Origin: Lunularia cruciata
Lineage: Eukaryota > Streptophyta > Marchantiopsida > Lunulariales > Lunulariaceae
Assembly: GCA_948567375.1 (NCBI GenBank)
Contig: OX419762.1
Coordinates: 42,079,034-42,143,033, forward strand
Reading direction: 5' to 3'
DNA: 64,000 bases
Shown piece after piece: positions 46,713 to 58,885 of this stretch; position 1 is the first letter of the stretch; each line of letters starts with the position of its first letter. A program made the position numbers and the translations under genes. The notes below the pieces were generated by a model. The model ran no database searches, was not told where the DNA came from, and worked only from the letters and a program-made list of their open reading frames with translations.

Positions 46713-48255
46713 AGGAATAATTAGTACATGATGTTGCTTCTGCAAAGTCCCTCTTGTTAGTGCCTTGCATTGTCACAGTCTTGCGACCACAGCACCTAGG
46801 TCCTGACTGGACGATGCCTTCATAGCGAATATCTAGTTCAGCAAAAGAGGGAGCACGGCAGCGATGTTTCTGACTGTAAGGAGACTCCTTGGCGCTTGGT
46901 ACTTCTTCTGCACCCCTGAGGTCATCACTTCCATCCACACGCATTGGCCAAGTGATGTCATCGAAGACGAGAAAACCATGATCATGTGGCATACGCCATG
47001 GGCATCAGGAAAGGGTTCGACTTGGCGTATCCAGGCTTAGGAATTCACTCTGTTCTTTGGAAAATAATTATGGTGGATAGGGGGAAGCAACTGTCTCCTC
47101 AAGAGTTTTGACGTTTGACTGCTGAAATGTTGTAATTTGTCTTAGTCGGCCGGAAGTCCGATTGACACCAGTTTTGTAGGCGACTATAGTAACGATTGTA
47201 GCTAAAGATGTTCCCAACCATATTCTTTAACGAGTTCAGCTTCATGATAAGAGTCGAAAGTAGCTCAAGCCCAAGTGGTGGGTAAGATGTGGCCTCCAGT
47301 GAACTTGACAGCTAGTTGAATCTGATGGAAAAGTTTGCACAATTTTTGTTTGAAAGTGATCCTTGCTTGAAGGTATATTGAAATTATGCCATCATCTGAC
47401 TTGAAAGACATCAATCATGTTGCGTGTATGGTTTCCTTTGACTAGTTACTGAAGTCTGCGGTGCAGACTTGGCAATTCGAACACTTGCTCAGCGGAAAGT
47501 GGCGAACTGGCTTGCATTCCTAGCACCCTCGAATTATCAAAAATCATATGGCTCAGACACAAACTGCTACAGAAGCTATAAACCAATGAAATATGCGTTT
47601 GTAGGCTGTGAATTAAACAGGCTCCAGAAAATCGTGATTATTATTACATTGATTTGGATAATGATCGAGATTGCTGCAAGAACGGGGACACATTTGTCAG
47701 AGTGCTCGCAGAAAGCATGTCGAAATCACAAACTATATTCTTTTACCTCGTTTGTACGTCTCTCCCTTGTACGGCTTGATGGGGTCTTCCCATCCTTCGT
47801 GTTTGCTACGCTGTCGCCTTTCCTTATTCTTGGAGTTTCACTTGAATCATCCTGACAGTAGCAAGATATCTTACCACTTAAGTTCACAACAGATTTGAGA
47901 ATGTGTTGCATTGCACGCAAACGGATTAGAGAATTTTGCAATCTTTGCAATAATTTACTAGTCTTTCCGATGTTTTCTATCCACTATGCGACTATCAGAA
48001 ATAACGCAGAGAAGCATCATTGAAGAAACTGTTTAAACTGCCAATCCTACTATAGAACCTCAGAATGTGCAACACAATGATTGAAAAGAACGGTACTGAG
48101 TATGGGATCAGTCCTTCAGTTGAAGTTTATTTCTTGGAATGTATGTCAATCATTCCTAGCGATTTCCTCTGGTGGAGATGACTATAGAGTCAAAAGTGTA
48201 AGTCACAACTTGTCGAACACTTCAGGAGCCCGCAAACTCAATGCTTTCGGTGGTG

Positions 48256-48398
48256 AGGTCAACGTGTTCGTTCTACAACAAAGAAGAGAATATGAATGGA
48301 TCTCACATATCTCATGAATATGAATTGATCTCACATATGTGAGATCAACGTGTCCTTTATACAACAAAGACGAGAATATGAATGGATCTATATATATC
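48256..48398. repeat. 84-bp-period duplication with 20-bp palindrome
   Basis: The phrase TCAACGTGTTCGTTCTACAA through GAATATGAATGGATCT at 48256-48305 recurs at 48344-48389. Between the copies lies a perfect 20-bp palindrome (arm GATCTCACAT) at 48327-48346. Confidence 0.75.
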
Positions 48399-49317
48399 TA
48401 CAACTGTTGAACTTTTGAGCTACCGACTTAATGGCTTGGACGATTGGCAACCGAGCCTGTGGTAGGCTATGGGGTATGAACTAATCGGTGCCAAACGCAC
48501 GAGAACTGTTGACTCCTGTGATGTTCGTTATGCGCAGAAGCCCAAGCAGCAATCATATCGTTCTGTTTCAGATATTCTCCACTTGTGAGCTAGGGAGTCG
48601 AAGACGTTATCATCAGCATCAAAACCTCTGGACTGCTGTCCTGTACGTCATGCGATTCAGAAGTGTACAAGTTAGAACTCGCTATCTACTCATGCTTGAT
48701 GAGGAAGCTTATTTTTCTATATTTTTTATGGTATATTTTTCATTCTTTCTTACGTGCAGAGAATTTCATCCTTCAAGTGAGAATGCAACCGACATCAGGC
48801 ATTCAGAAATTGTAGAGTGTCCCGAGCAAGTCCATGGCTGATTCTTCTTCCTGTTTGAGATGTTTGTAAACAGGTGTAGGAATGGCTAATCTCGGTGGTT
48901 TTCGTTTTCATCGTAAATGAACTTTTCTCTTTGCGAGAATTTTCTATTTAGAAAGAAGATGTGCAGACAAAACGAGATGGAAGGTGGAAGTCCGGTTAAA
49001 AGGAACTATCGATCGCCCTCCTTCGGGCTTCCAGCTATGATTATGGAGTTTACAGCTCAAATAGTGTGCATTCATTTGTAGTCAACCTCTGAAGGTGGAA
49101 TTGCAGGTGACGTCAAAATGTGGCCAACGTTGAGGTCACTATCACGACAGAATGAGAAATCCCATGCCCTTCGTGTGGAAGTTACATGCCGAATGCGGAA
49201 GTTTGTTTCAGTCAAGACGCAATCTTCGATACACGAGACAGTGGGAGCTTAGAATGGACCCGTACCCATTTGGATCTTCCCGTTATAAAGTCCAAATGAA
49301 ATTGCATGTGGAGATAC

Positions 49318-49346
49318 CACCACCAACAACAACAACAACAACAACG
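49318..49346. repeat. (CAA)n microsatellite
   Basis: About eight CAA triplets follow two CAC triplets. It falls inside open frames on both strands, giving poly-Thr, poly-Gln or poly-Cys runs. Those frames are not otherwise supported as genes. Confidence 0.9.
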
Positions 49347-51759
49347 CTGCTTCTCATATGGCGTGGAAGTAAAAATGCTACGGCGAGGAAGGAACAATGC
49401 TCTTCTCCTTTGGCGATCGCATCGATGTTCCGAATCATTCTGGGTGGTCATCAACATGCAGCCAGATACATACCTCAAGCTACTCGACCCGCTACAAACT
49501 CCACCACCGTGTACTCTACAAGGAACCCACGCTACAAACCGAACCCACGTCCTGATTCTTCAATGCCGCCATCCCCTCGCACTTGAACGAGTTAGGTGGA
49601 AGGTGGGTATATACTCTATCCAACTTTGACTTCTGAAGCTGTTGCCGTTCGGGGCTCTTAGGCCGTAACGTGACCCCTTCCTTATTCATGCGATTGTGTA
49701 AAGGAATGTGCCATTCATTCATTACCTTCGTTCAGCTTTCACCTTTATGGTGAGAATGGCTAGCAAGGTGATGTTTATTATTTGGTGGCAAGCGATTTTT
49801 TGTCTCGTTTCTCAGCAAACTGATGTGATGTCCTGCTTTTATAGGTGGACTGACGTGAGGAAATAGGAATGGATTGCCACTTTCTGGGTGCGCTTGAATG
49901 CTCTATGACACAAGAAGCAGTACAGACGTTAAAAGTCTCTGGTTACAATTCTTTAGAAGACTCTCCATCCTTTTTAATGATGAATTGCAATATTCATTTA
50001 TGAATTACATTTATTGTAGATATGGCTCATTTGCAAGTGAAAATTCGGAGGGAGTCTTAGATGTGCAAGGGACATATTTCATAATTGACACCTCTATCGG
50101 TTGATAATTGTCGTTACATTATTGGTTTTTGAAAAGAGATTAATGGTGTATGTTGAAAATTCTATCACATATCCATCGAAGATACCGGAAGGTATTAATT
50201 TCCTTTGACCAATATATGTGCTATAATTTTTAAAATATTTGTTATCGTTGATTATGCAATAGTTTCCAAAATAACTGCATAGATTCAAACAATAGAATGT
50301 GCAAAGTAATGCTTACTTCATAATTAGAATAAGCATTATATGCACATCCGATTGTTTAGATTTATATTGTTATTTTGAGGTATTGTAAACTTTTAGATAG
50401 TTATGATTTTGTATGTATATATATAGGCAATACCTATGCACATACCTATATATAGATAATATCTACATATCTCTCTCTCATTTTATAAGTACTTTAACGA
50501 GCATGTAAAGTCCCAAAGATGAAGCCAAGTTGGGACATATACAGCCAAAGCGTTGATTTATCCTACATACAAAGCAAGATAAGTTTAAGGGAAACAGGAG
50601 GGCGAAAGTTGTTCAAATAAGATGGAGTATAGCTACCGGGCCCGTATGACGTGGTGCATGTGGTTCATCTCAGTCTGTGAGATCGTGGCATCCCACTTGG
50701 CAGGTCTATCCTGCCACGTACTCCTCTCCCTTGCTCTGCGTTGCCTAAAGTGAAGTCCGCTACACGTATGACCAGACTGTCGGCATACGGTAGGGGGTTA
50801 GTAGTCGGTCATCATGCGTGATGATAGATCAAGCCTTTCGACACGTGGGCCTGCCTAAAGAGTGTCTTGTATACATCATGCGTCATAAGCTCCCAGGGAA
50901 TGGAGAGACGCCACGTCATATTTAGTTTACTCCTTCGTGCACTAGAGATACATAGTGCCGCGAGTAGGGTGAGTGTCGTGTTTGGGAAGAGAGGAAAATG
51001 AATAATTCCTCCCGGTCGAGTGGAGCACTTTATTAGTGTCCACAATTTCTTAAACATACTGGTTGAGATCCTTAATTGCCACAACATCAGTTAGAATTAA
51101 AGATTATAATCTTTTCAAATTATCACAGGTATTTTAGTTTTGATTCATTTTCTACCCGGCAATATTTATAATCGTTTTCATTTCACGCGTAGTAAGTTTT
51201 GTTATGTTTCTTTCCTTGCTCGCCGGTTGGGTTAGTTAGACTTAAATAACATAAATATGAGCTAACTAACTACAGTTAAAACCTAGAGAGGTTATTTCAT
51301 ATAAGAGTTCGTGTTAAATATGTGCTAATTGATACCAACAAACACTTTTAATGAAACAATGTTTCATTCTGAAAATACGCATTTCTTGAAAGGTGAGTGG
51401 TCTCTCACTATTTAAAAATTCCCTTTAAATTTGTAGAGAGTAGAACGTATCTTATCTCATTATAATAGTATTTTGTGACTTCGGTTTAATCACAAAACCC
51501 AAAAGTCGATGCACCGACCCTAGTGTCCTAGTGTCAAAAACACTTGGTGGATGAAATCTTCCATGGAATGTCATACGGGAAATTATGGAGCTAAAACTGC
51601 GAGAAGATGTACAAGAACATTACTTAGTTGTAATCGCCAGTTGTAGAAAACTAGATTTTCATATTTGCATATCCACCACGAGACTCTACAGTACACGAGT
51701 AAGCAGAAGTGCTTTCCGCAGTCAGATGGCGGACGTGGTACATCTAGTGGTCGATCCGA

Positions 51760-51962
51760 GACAAGCAAACCCAGTCGCCGGAGTGGGTGCCGCCGACCAC
51801 GTACCTCGCTGCCGTCCAGTTGCCATCCTCCAGACCGTTCTTTACGGGAGATCAAACCATGCCGTCAGATTCCCCTTCCCGACCAAACTTCATGATGAGG
51901 TATGGCCTGAGAGTCCAAGTTCATTATATCTTTGGTCGAGAATTCGGCAGGTCCGATCAGGT
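51760..51962 (+). other. Possible orphan exon
   Basis: In one plus-strand frame the sequence reads SPEWVPPTTYLAAVQLPSSR, then PFFTGDQTMPSDSPSRPNFM and MRYGLRVQVHYIFGREFGRS, before CAG/GTGAGA, a consensus splice donor at about 51961. The peptide has the look of conserved plant protein sequence, but I cannot match it to a family. A stop lies upstream within the same frame and no partner exon was found. It may be a gene fragment. Confidence 0.3.
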
Positions 51963-52619
51963 GAGATTCGTCTATCGTTACAAAAGGCAATCCTTTCCAA
52001 AGTGCTTGGGCGACAATATAGAAGCTCCAGTGGAGAATTAAGGAAAAGGACATAGCATTTCTCGCTCTACCTCATGAACCCTGTGTGTCTGTTTTTTCTA
52101 CTTTTGATTTGGATTGTCATGATTTTCTTTCATTTCTCCTTTTATTGTTTAGTAACTTTATAACACTTTAGAAGACTATTAGACTGCCCTGGATCAGCAT
52201 TGTTAAAACTTGGATCAATTGCTCTTTTTTCCCCTCCTTTTTTCTTTTACAAACAGTTATATATCTGGTATAGAACCATTATTATGTGCTACTACGGGTT
52301 CTATAAAAGAATTCTATAAGAGTGTATTCTATTCTACATAAGCCCTATCGAAACATTCATTCAAATCAGATATTTTAGATTCAACTCCACGGAATGCAAT
52401 CATAGGCCTTGATCCAGATTTCCCAAAGACGATACTCCTGAGCAAAAATAGAAAACCTAGACTTGATTCACACCGATGTAAAGCGGACAAATGCTTTTGT
52501 TCCTTTTCTTACTTCCTTATGTTCCTGAATTCTCTATGGAGTTTCTCTATGTTCGACTAGAAGATTGAATGAAAGTCAAGCATCAGAACTTTTTCGACAT
52601 AAATTGACATAAAAGATAA

Positions 52620-53420
52620 AATCTGAAGGGTGAGAATCTACTCTTGGAGTTGTCAATAGCTGATTGACCAAGGAGTGCATGTGAGAAACCAAGGATGGAG
52701 CCTAATGAACCCCAAGGGCCATAGACCAAAGCAAAACCAAGACACCCAAGGTAACCTTGTGGTGCATATATACATCGCTACACAACATAAACTACTATCA
52801 ACGTCATACACTTTAGAAACACAACTCATAAAAAACTCATACATTAACTCTAAAGGGTCACATAATCAGTTCAGTTCACACACTCAACTCGGATCAAAAT
52901 TCAATCACTCAACTCAATATTACCAACAAGAGGCACTGATTACAGTCAAGCCACACCCACTCTAGAAAAGAAACTCCAAGTGATGCTCACTGACCTATGT
53001 CCACCATAGCCAAGAGCTCAAAGGCTCAACTTCAGAGAGGTGAGCTCTCTACAATTGCACTTTGAGGTATACCTCTCTACACTCAACCTAGCACTCCAAC
53101 CCTAATGGCACCACTGATGGTGTAAACAATAGCCCCAACATTATGATCAATAGCCCTAACACAAATATAGTCACCACTAAGTAGTCTTTGTGCAACTACA
53201 ATTATAACTTTGACTACCAAGACTAACACTTGAGCGTTTGAGCAAACTAGCTTTGGCGTTGCAAATGTCGTGACAATTGTCATGCATATATACCTTGCTA
53301 CACAACATACATCACTATCAACATCATACACTATAGAAACACAAATCATACAAAAGTCATACATGAACTCTAAAGTGCCACAATTGCACTCCTAGTTGAT
53401 GGTTAGGTCTCTCTAACTCC
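52620..53420 (-). repeat. Dispersed repeat, inverted relative to 28605-29050, plus a partial third copy
   Basis: The reverse complement of 52760-53110 matches 28655-29010. A further partial copy of the same segment lies at 53279-53390 in the same orientation (GCATATATACCTTGCTACAC matching GCATATATACATCGCTACAC at 52765). The local pair is separated by about 515 bp, as expected from partial tandem duplication or a nested insertion of one family. Confidence 0.65.
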
Positions 53421-54194
53421 ATATAGCCATCTACTCTAAGTATGTGATATGCTCTATAGTGGGCAAAGATCAAGAGGCCATGTGCTATCAAGCACTATTG
53501 TTAATCTTGTGTCTTCAATCTATATCACCTAAAGAGTGAAAGAGCTATACATCAAGTAATTCAAGGATATAGTTGTTGTCCTTGAGGAACCATCATGAGG
53601 AAAAGAGTCAAACATGCCATATGTCATCCTCTCAAACAACTATCACACACCAATATAGTAGTAGCTCCACCAGAGGAGTCACATAACATACATTGCAAGC
53701 TTGCATGTATAACTACCAACCTTGGGTTCATACTACCATCAATGTTTGGGAGGCATGGCACACAATTGCATACAGATCCTTCCAAACAACACTATCACAT
53801 CCTTCCAACATGAGTTAGGCAAAACCTCATGCACTCTCAAGATAGTGCAGCTTGTAGTCACATCTAGTATTGTTGGTGTTGTCTATTGTAGATATACATT
53901 GTCAATCAGATGAAATTGATGGATCAAGGGTCTATAATCTCCTTCTCCTCATCAACATCTTTCTATGGGGTTGAGTTCTCATGCATGAGGAATGTGAGCA
54001 CAACCAAAAGTATGTTTGAGTATTTAGACTCATCTTGGGAGTATGGAGGGCTATCAAGAGTGGAAATTGAGGTTATGCAAGGTTCTACAAGGGTTTGAAG
54101 TGATTTTAAGGGTTAATTTGAAAAAAAAAATTAGAATAGAATTTGAAAAGAGTGTTGACAGGATCCAAAAACCTATACCACTTTGAAGAAAGAG
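53421..54194. other. Degraded sequence, probably transposon
   Basis: Frames of 60-70 codons on the plus strand (53595-53813, 53910-54098) show no recognised motif. The next segment to the right contains a gag-type zinc knuckle on the same strand, so this may be the upstream part of the same gag. Confidence 0.35.
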
Positions 54195-54480
54195 TAATTC
54201 TAATTGCTTTTTGTGTGAAGAGAAGGGATATAAGTCAAATTCATGTACATTGACCTTTGAGAGCAAGAGATTTAGGGAAAGGAGATGTTTACTTGACTTG
54301 GGATTACATGTTGGACCTTTTTCACCAAGATTAGGAGGGAGGAGATTTAAAACCAAGGAGTTGTGTGACGTTTATGGAGTAGAAGGACTTCCAAAAGTGC
54401 ATGAGTGTAGTGGAGTAAAAAAAAATTAGAGACTTTGGGGAAAGATTTTGGGGAGAGTCTTAGTACCACTACCAAGAAAC
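54195..54480 (+). pseudogene. Retrotransposon gag fragment with damaged zinc knuckle
   Basis: The plus strand reads CFLCEEKGYKSNSC, a retroviral C-x2-C-x4-H-x4-C zinc knuckle in which the histidine is tyrosine. About 60 further residues follow in the open frame 54211-54429. Gag zinc knuckles bind the element's RNA during packaging. Nothing identifies the lineage. Confidence 0.55.
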
Positions 54481-54739
54481 TACCTTCATTAGATAGTTCT
54501 CAAGATTAGTGATGGAGATAACCTTTCAATTGATGGATAAACTATCAATGAGAGTTCAACTAATATGCACCTTGGGACTTAATCATGTGGTGGAATTCTT
54601 AGAGCAACCTAAACCTTGTATTGCATATGGTTGACTACTCTAAAATAATGCTAGTCATGTTTGTACTCTATTAATTATAGGATGAGAGAAATAAAAAAAA
54701 ACTTATATATATGAAGGAAAGGTAGTGAGGTGCTAAGAT

Positions 54740-55314
54740 GGGGAACTTCTGGTTTTCTTTGGCAAGAATAGAGAGGATGTGGAAGCTTTTGTGAGAGACT
54801 TCAAAAAGGCTTACATAGGAAACAATGAGAAGAGGAAGAATGAGTGGACCTCATTACTACCGGATTGTTTTGAGAATGCAACTCTTACATGGTATGAGTC
54901 AAAATACCAAAAGAGAGAGAGGAGGGATGGGCAAGAGGAGTCTTGGTAGATTTTGACTACATCATTCATTGAGAAATTTCTTTTGGATGAGAGATTGATG
55001 AGTGTGGTCAACTTCCTTAAGCAAGGAGATGGTGAGAAAGCAAGAGTCTATGTAAAAAGAGTAGAGAAGTTAGAGTCCATGTTCCACATAGTGTTGAGGA
55101 AGAGTGGGGATGATGTGGAAACTACTATGATTAGGAGAGGAGCCATGCTCACCAAGAATTTTGTGGGAGGGTTGAAACCTTAAATTTGAAGCAAGGTGAG
55201 ATATGAAAAACCTTCCTCCAAGGTAGAAACTATCAAGACCGTAGTTTGTATGGAAGAGAGTTTGGAAGGAGATGAGAGTGATTTGGTGATGAAGGAAGTT
55301 GTGCATCCTAAGGA
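54740..55314 (+). pseudogene. Ty3-type gag capsid relic (element 5), left part
   Basis: The plus strand reads FFGKNREDVEAFVRDFKKAY, then WTSLLPDCFENATLTWYESK, the capsid pattern of plant retrotransposon gag proteins. The open frame 54953-55183 follows (FIEKFLLDERLMSVVNFLKQ), ending in VETTMIRRGAMLTKNFVGGL. One stop separates the two. The gag continues at 56010 after a plastid-derived insertion. Confidence 0.75.
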
Positions 55315-55440
55315 ATGGAATTTATTGATATAGGAGCTCCTTTAATTGTTCATGTAGGTGAAGCAACTCATAGTAGAATTTTTAATGTTTTAGGAGAACC
55401 TATAGATAATTTAGGACTTGTAGATGTTAATACAACACCA
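55315..55440 (+). pseudogene. atpB: Plastid atpB fragment in nuclear DNA (NUPT)
   Basis: The reading [18 protein letters not shown], then [20 protein letters not shown] corresponds to the plastid ATP synthase beta subunit around its [24 protein letters not shown] region. The nucleotide reading is open over the whole 126 bp. Differences such as proline to leucine and proline to histidine codons are of the kind expected from C-to-T decay of methylated inserted DNA. The fragment is too short to be functional. Confidence 0.85.
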
Positions 55441-55989
55441 TGGCTGCTGGCATAAATTTAGCCAATGCTTATTCCTCAGATACCATCATTGCATCTTCTT
55501 TGAGAAAAGGAGCTAACAAGCCATGAGCATTCTATCTCCATGTAGCATTGCTCCAAAATGGCTAGTCTTATCTTAGATTCTAAAGACTTTTATTGTCATT
55601 CCATAATTTATTGTATAGATACAAGCAAGGAATTAGAACACGAAGAACCAACTTGACACACCAGCATGAAGCATAGGATTGTCTAATATTTTGTTTATTT
55701 GATAGTGATGTTCTGTTTTCATCAAAACAAAACAAAATTTATTTTATATCAATATCAATATTTTTTTTGTTAATAAGTAAACATGCAATCTAATGTTTGG
55801 AGTACTATAAGTGACCAAGGAGTTGTGACTCATCTTCCTGGTGTTATTTTTATGGGTGGTTGGGTTGAGTCCTTTGTGGTCAATTTGATTGAGAAGTAGT
55901 TTCATGAACCATAATAATTATGTCCCATACTTTAGCTAATTTAGCATGTAATATAAGATCACTTAGATCAAGATTTTTTGTTATTAGAA
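55441..55989 (+). other. Continuation of the plastid-derived insert, including a psaA piece
   Basis: Bases 55783-55833 read MQSNVWSTISDQGVVTH, matching the photosystem I protein PsaA around its MQSDVWGTISDQGVVTH region with three residue changes. The sequence between the atpB and psaA pieces (55441-55782) and the part after 55834 are unassigned and AT-rich. atpB and psaA are not adjacent in plant plastid genomes, so the insert would be a mosaic of several plastid fragments, as is common for NUPTs. Confidence 0.6.
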
Positions 55990-56009
55990 TAGATTAAAAA
56001 AAGTCCTCA

Positions 56010-56437
56010 AGTCTACAAGTATGGTGGAGCTTCTGATTCCTTGGTGGTAAGGGTGGCACCACAAGTAGTAGTTTCTCTTGTTCTTGCATCTCGGCCAAAA
56101 GATCCACTTCAAACTATCATGGAGCAACTTGTAGATCTCAAGACCAATTTAGTACAACTATGGGAGAAGAGAGAAGTAGACCAGAACATTAGGAGAGGGC
56201 CTAGGGATTATGGAAACTTTCCATATAAAAGAGGTAACTAACTAGCAATTTCAATGATAGAAATTGTTTTGGTTGTGGAGGTAGAGGTCACATCTAAAAG
56301 AATTGCCCAAATTCCATGTAACATGAAGGAGTTATGAGGGGACAAATAGAGAGAAGGGGTGAGGTGGTGAAGCTCAATTACCTCCTATGAAAAATGGAGG
56401 TAAGGGTAAAACATCCATAAATGTGATTGAGAGTAAG
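56010..56437 (+). pseudogene. Ty3-type gag relic (element 5), zinc-knuckle part
   Basis: The open frame 56041-56241 ends in a basic stretch (NIRRGPRDYGNFPYKRGN). In the next frame CFGCGGRGHI-stop-KNC follows at about 56268-56308, a complete C-x2-C-x4-H-x4-C zinc knuckle with one internal stop. It is the expected continuation of the capsid at 54740-55310. It is cut at 56438 by the LTR of element 4. Confidence 0.75.
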
Positions 56438-56941
56438 TGTACAAACCAAGAAGAGAAATAGTAGAATGGAAGATCGGAGTGAAAGATCACATTGGGACTC
56501 TTGAATGAGAGAAAATACAATGCTTAGCATGAGCTTGGGAATGGTATTTATAGAGAATATAAAAAGCTCTTGAAAAGCTTCTCATGAAGCTTCTTAAAAG
56601 TTTCCTTCTTTAAGTGCAAGCCAAGTTAACCAGGAAGTTTCTCAAGAAATTTTCTTCTAGAAACCATCTACTTGGCATGTAAACTAAGCTAGTCAAAAGA
56701 CATCCCAAGAAGTTTCCTTCTAGAAGCCATCTACTTGGCATGCAAGCTAAGGTAGTTAGGAAGCTTCCCAAGAAGCTTCTGCTTAGAAGTTACCACTTTG
56801 CATGCACATTACCCGATACTTGGAAGGTACCAAGTAGCTTCATAGATGCTTCTAGAATATTCTTATAATTCTTGGCTAATTTAGCCTATTTGCTACTTTG
56901 TTAGCCTCAACTAGCTCATCTGTAAACTCCTTATTGTTACA
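56438..56941 (-). repeat. 3' LTR of element 4
   Basis: This 504-bp LTR has minus-strand ends TGTAACAATAAGGAG and TTGTACA. It contains a TATA-like TATAAATACC near 56548, several GAAGCTTC-centred subrepeats and the perfect heat-shock element TTCTAGAATATTC at 56850-56862. It is closest in layout to the 507-bp LTR at 26736-27242. Confidence 0.85.
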
Positions 56942-57273
56942 TATTCTCCCATCATTAGTTGGTGACATCCTTGTCACCATGGAAGCTTCAAACTCCTTGA
57001 TAGCATTCTAGAGATGAGTAAGAGATTCCCAAGTGGCATCATGAAGGGAATACCTTTTCCAAAAGACTTTGTACTTAGTATATTGTTGATGGCTCAGTTA
57101 AATGTGGTGATGTGCAAGGAAACAATCAACTTCATACTCCTCATGATTGTTGTTAGGCAAGAGAGGAGAAGGTTGGACATGAGAGAAAAAGAAAGATGGA
57201 TTAGAAACAAAGGTTTTCAACTTGGAAATATGAAAGATAGGGTGGATTTGAATATGAGAAGGCAAGGCAAGTT
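56942..57273 (-). pseudogene. Element 4 chromodomain and polyprotein end, degraded
   Basis: This matches 17750-18060 of element 1. On the minus strand the chromodomain order WKxYxLxxTxWExLTHL is still traceable between about 57070 and 57000, in a broken frame. The last five bases (57269-57273, AAGTT) are the target duplication of element 3. Confidence 0.7.
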
Positions 57274-57686
57274 TGTAATAATATGGAGTTTAGCAACAAA
57301 GTTAGTTAGTGCTAACAAAGTAGTGAGTATGACAAATTAGCTAGAATATTCTAAAAGTATTTATGAAGCTTCTTGGGAAGTTTCCCGCCTAGCTTAGCTT
57401 GCACACCAAATAGGTATTTTTGTAGAAGCTTCCAACTAGCTTAGCTTGTATGCCAAGTAGGCAACTTCTAGAAGGAAGTTTCTTGAGAAGTTTCTTGGTT
57501 AACTTGGCCTGCACTCCAATAAAGTTACTCACAAAAGCTTCTTGAGAAGCTTCTCAAGAGCCTTGTATACTCTTTATCAATACCAAAGCTGAAGCTCATG
57601 CTAGGCATTTGGAATGTCCCTCATTCAAGTGTCCCAATGTGATCTTCCATTCTCCTATTTCTCTCCTTGATCTTGGGTCTTTTACA
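57274..57686 (+). repeat. 5' LTR of element 3
   Basis: 413 bp, starting TGTAATAATATGGAG and ending GTCTTTTACA. It contains several inverted GAAGCTTC/GAGAAGCTTC motifs. The TATA region is degraded to TTTATCAATACC (near 57570-57582), where the other LTRs have TATAAATACC. Confidence 0.88.
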
Positions 57687-57699
57687 TTGGTATCAAAGT

Positions 57700-58870
57700 A
57701 GAAATGGGATGGATGGAATTTATGGACCACCAAATTCCTTTTCACCAAAACATTGGGATTTTTGTGTCCAGTTTCTTCTCAAGCATCATTTCATACAATT
57801 CATCACCTCATATTTTGGGCAAAGTTTTCTAAATGCAATCACCTTGTCCAAGGAACCCTTGGTACTTTCGGTTGTAACTTATGAAAAATGATGGACATGT
57901 TACATCTATGTGTTAGTAAATTAGATAAATTGGAGGAAGTGTGATAGAGTAGTAGCTATGGCGGCCATGCCCAAGGTTATCATTGCTATACAACAACAAA
58001 TCAAGCACCTTACTTGATTGTTGGATGAACAAGACCATCAACAACAAGAGCCCATAGAGAGAGCACCATTTTGAGGAGGAAAAGACCAAATTTGATTTCC
58101 AAAACCTAAGGTATTTGATGGCAAGAATCTCCCATGTAGTGGATAATTTTGTATTTGATTGCAAATGTTATTTTTAGGCCATAAATGTTCAAAATGAATG
58201 AAAACAAATTCTTTTAACTTCAAGTCAATTGGATAGAGTAGCAAAGCTATGGTGGCAATTTTGAGTGGAGCAAGCTGAAAGGTAGTTTACATCAATCTTG
58301 ACATGGGAAGAATTCAAGGGTGCAATAATTGGATGGTTACATGCAATAAATGCCACACAAGCTACACAAGATAAGTTGGAAAAGTTGAAGTAGATTGGTT
58401 CTATAAGAAGCTGCATCATGCAATTCCAAAACACCATTATGCAAATTCCAAATATAATAGATGGTGAAGCTCTAGATTGATTTGTTGAGGGGCTTGAAGT
58501 CACAAACAAAATTAGAAGTGACTATGCAAGAGACAAAATACTTGGAAGAAGCCATGTAGCTAGCAAAGCGCTTTGATTCCTAAGTCATAACAACTTGATC
58601 TCAACCTCAACCTTCACAAAACCAACTAGCACACTACAAACGTGTGGAGGAGCCGGCATTAATGGAGATTGATGCCATCCAAAAAAGACCACTTGGTACA
58701 ATGGATCAAGAAAGATAGCGATAAAATGGTGATTTCTTTTATTATCACCAAATTGGACATCACATTGTTGAATGTCCACTCAAGAATGGGCAATCTTGAC
58801 AAATCATCCAAATGGAGGTTGTGGAGTGGAATGATCAAAAAAATGAAGAATCCCAATAGGAGATTTTGAG
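57700..58870 (+). pseudogene. Element 3 gag, degraded
   Basis: Gag reading begins after the primer site (open 57667-57891) and proceeds through several stops. Near 58720-58790 one frame gives a zinc-knuckle remnant C-x2-Y-x4-H-x4-C, and the overlapping open frame 58669-58869 is the shifted reading. The capsid part around 58200-58450 is traceable only in short pieces. Confidence 0.65.
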
Positions 58871-58885
58871 CTGCCTATTGGGAAC

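Larger units (their letters stand above)
46713..52619. other. Low-copy intergenic tract, no confident gene
   Basis: The left end is RUS6 3' untranslated region. Frames of 100-156 codons occur (46681-46992 minus, 47469-47855 plus, 48488-48841 plus, 49152-49586 plus, 51585-52055 plus), but none matches a family I know and several overlap antisense frames of similar length. Small repeats are listed separately. One stretch near 51760-51960 could be an exon and is listed on its own. From 50100 to 52500 composition becomes AT-rich again, with a TA-rich microsatellite-like stretch at 50410-50470. Confidence 0.45.

Noticed and set aside
46681..46992. 103-codon minus-strand frame overlapping the RUS6 terminal exon
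   Set aside because: Antisense to the confirmed last exon and 3' untranslated region; no recognisable content.
49152..49586. 144-codon plus-strand frame with a poly-Thr run
   Set aside because: The run is a (CAA)n microsatellite read in one frame, and the remainder has no recognisable features.
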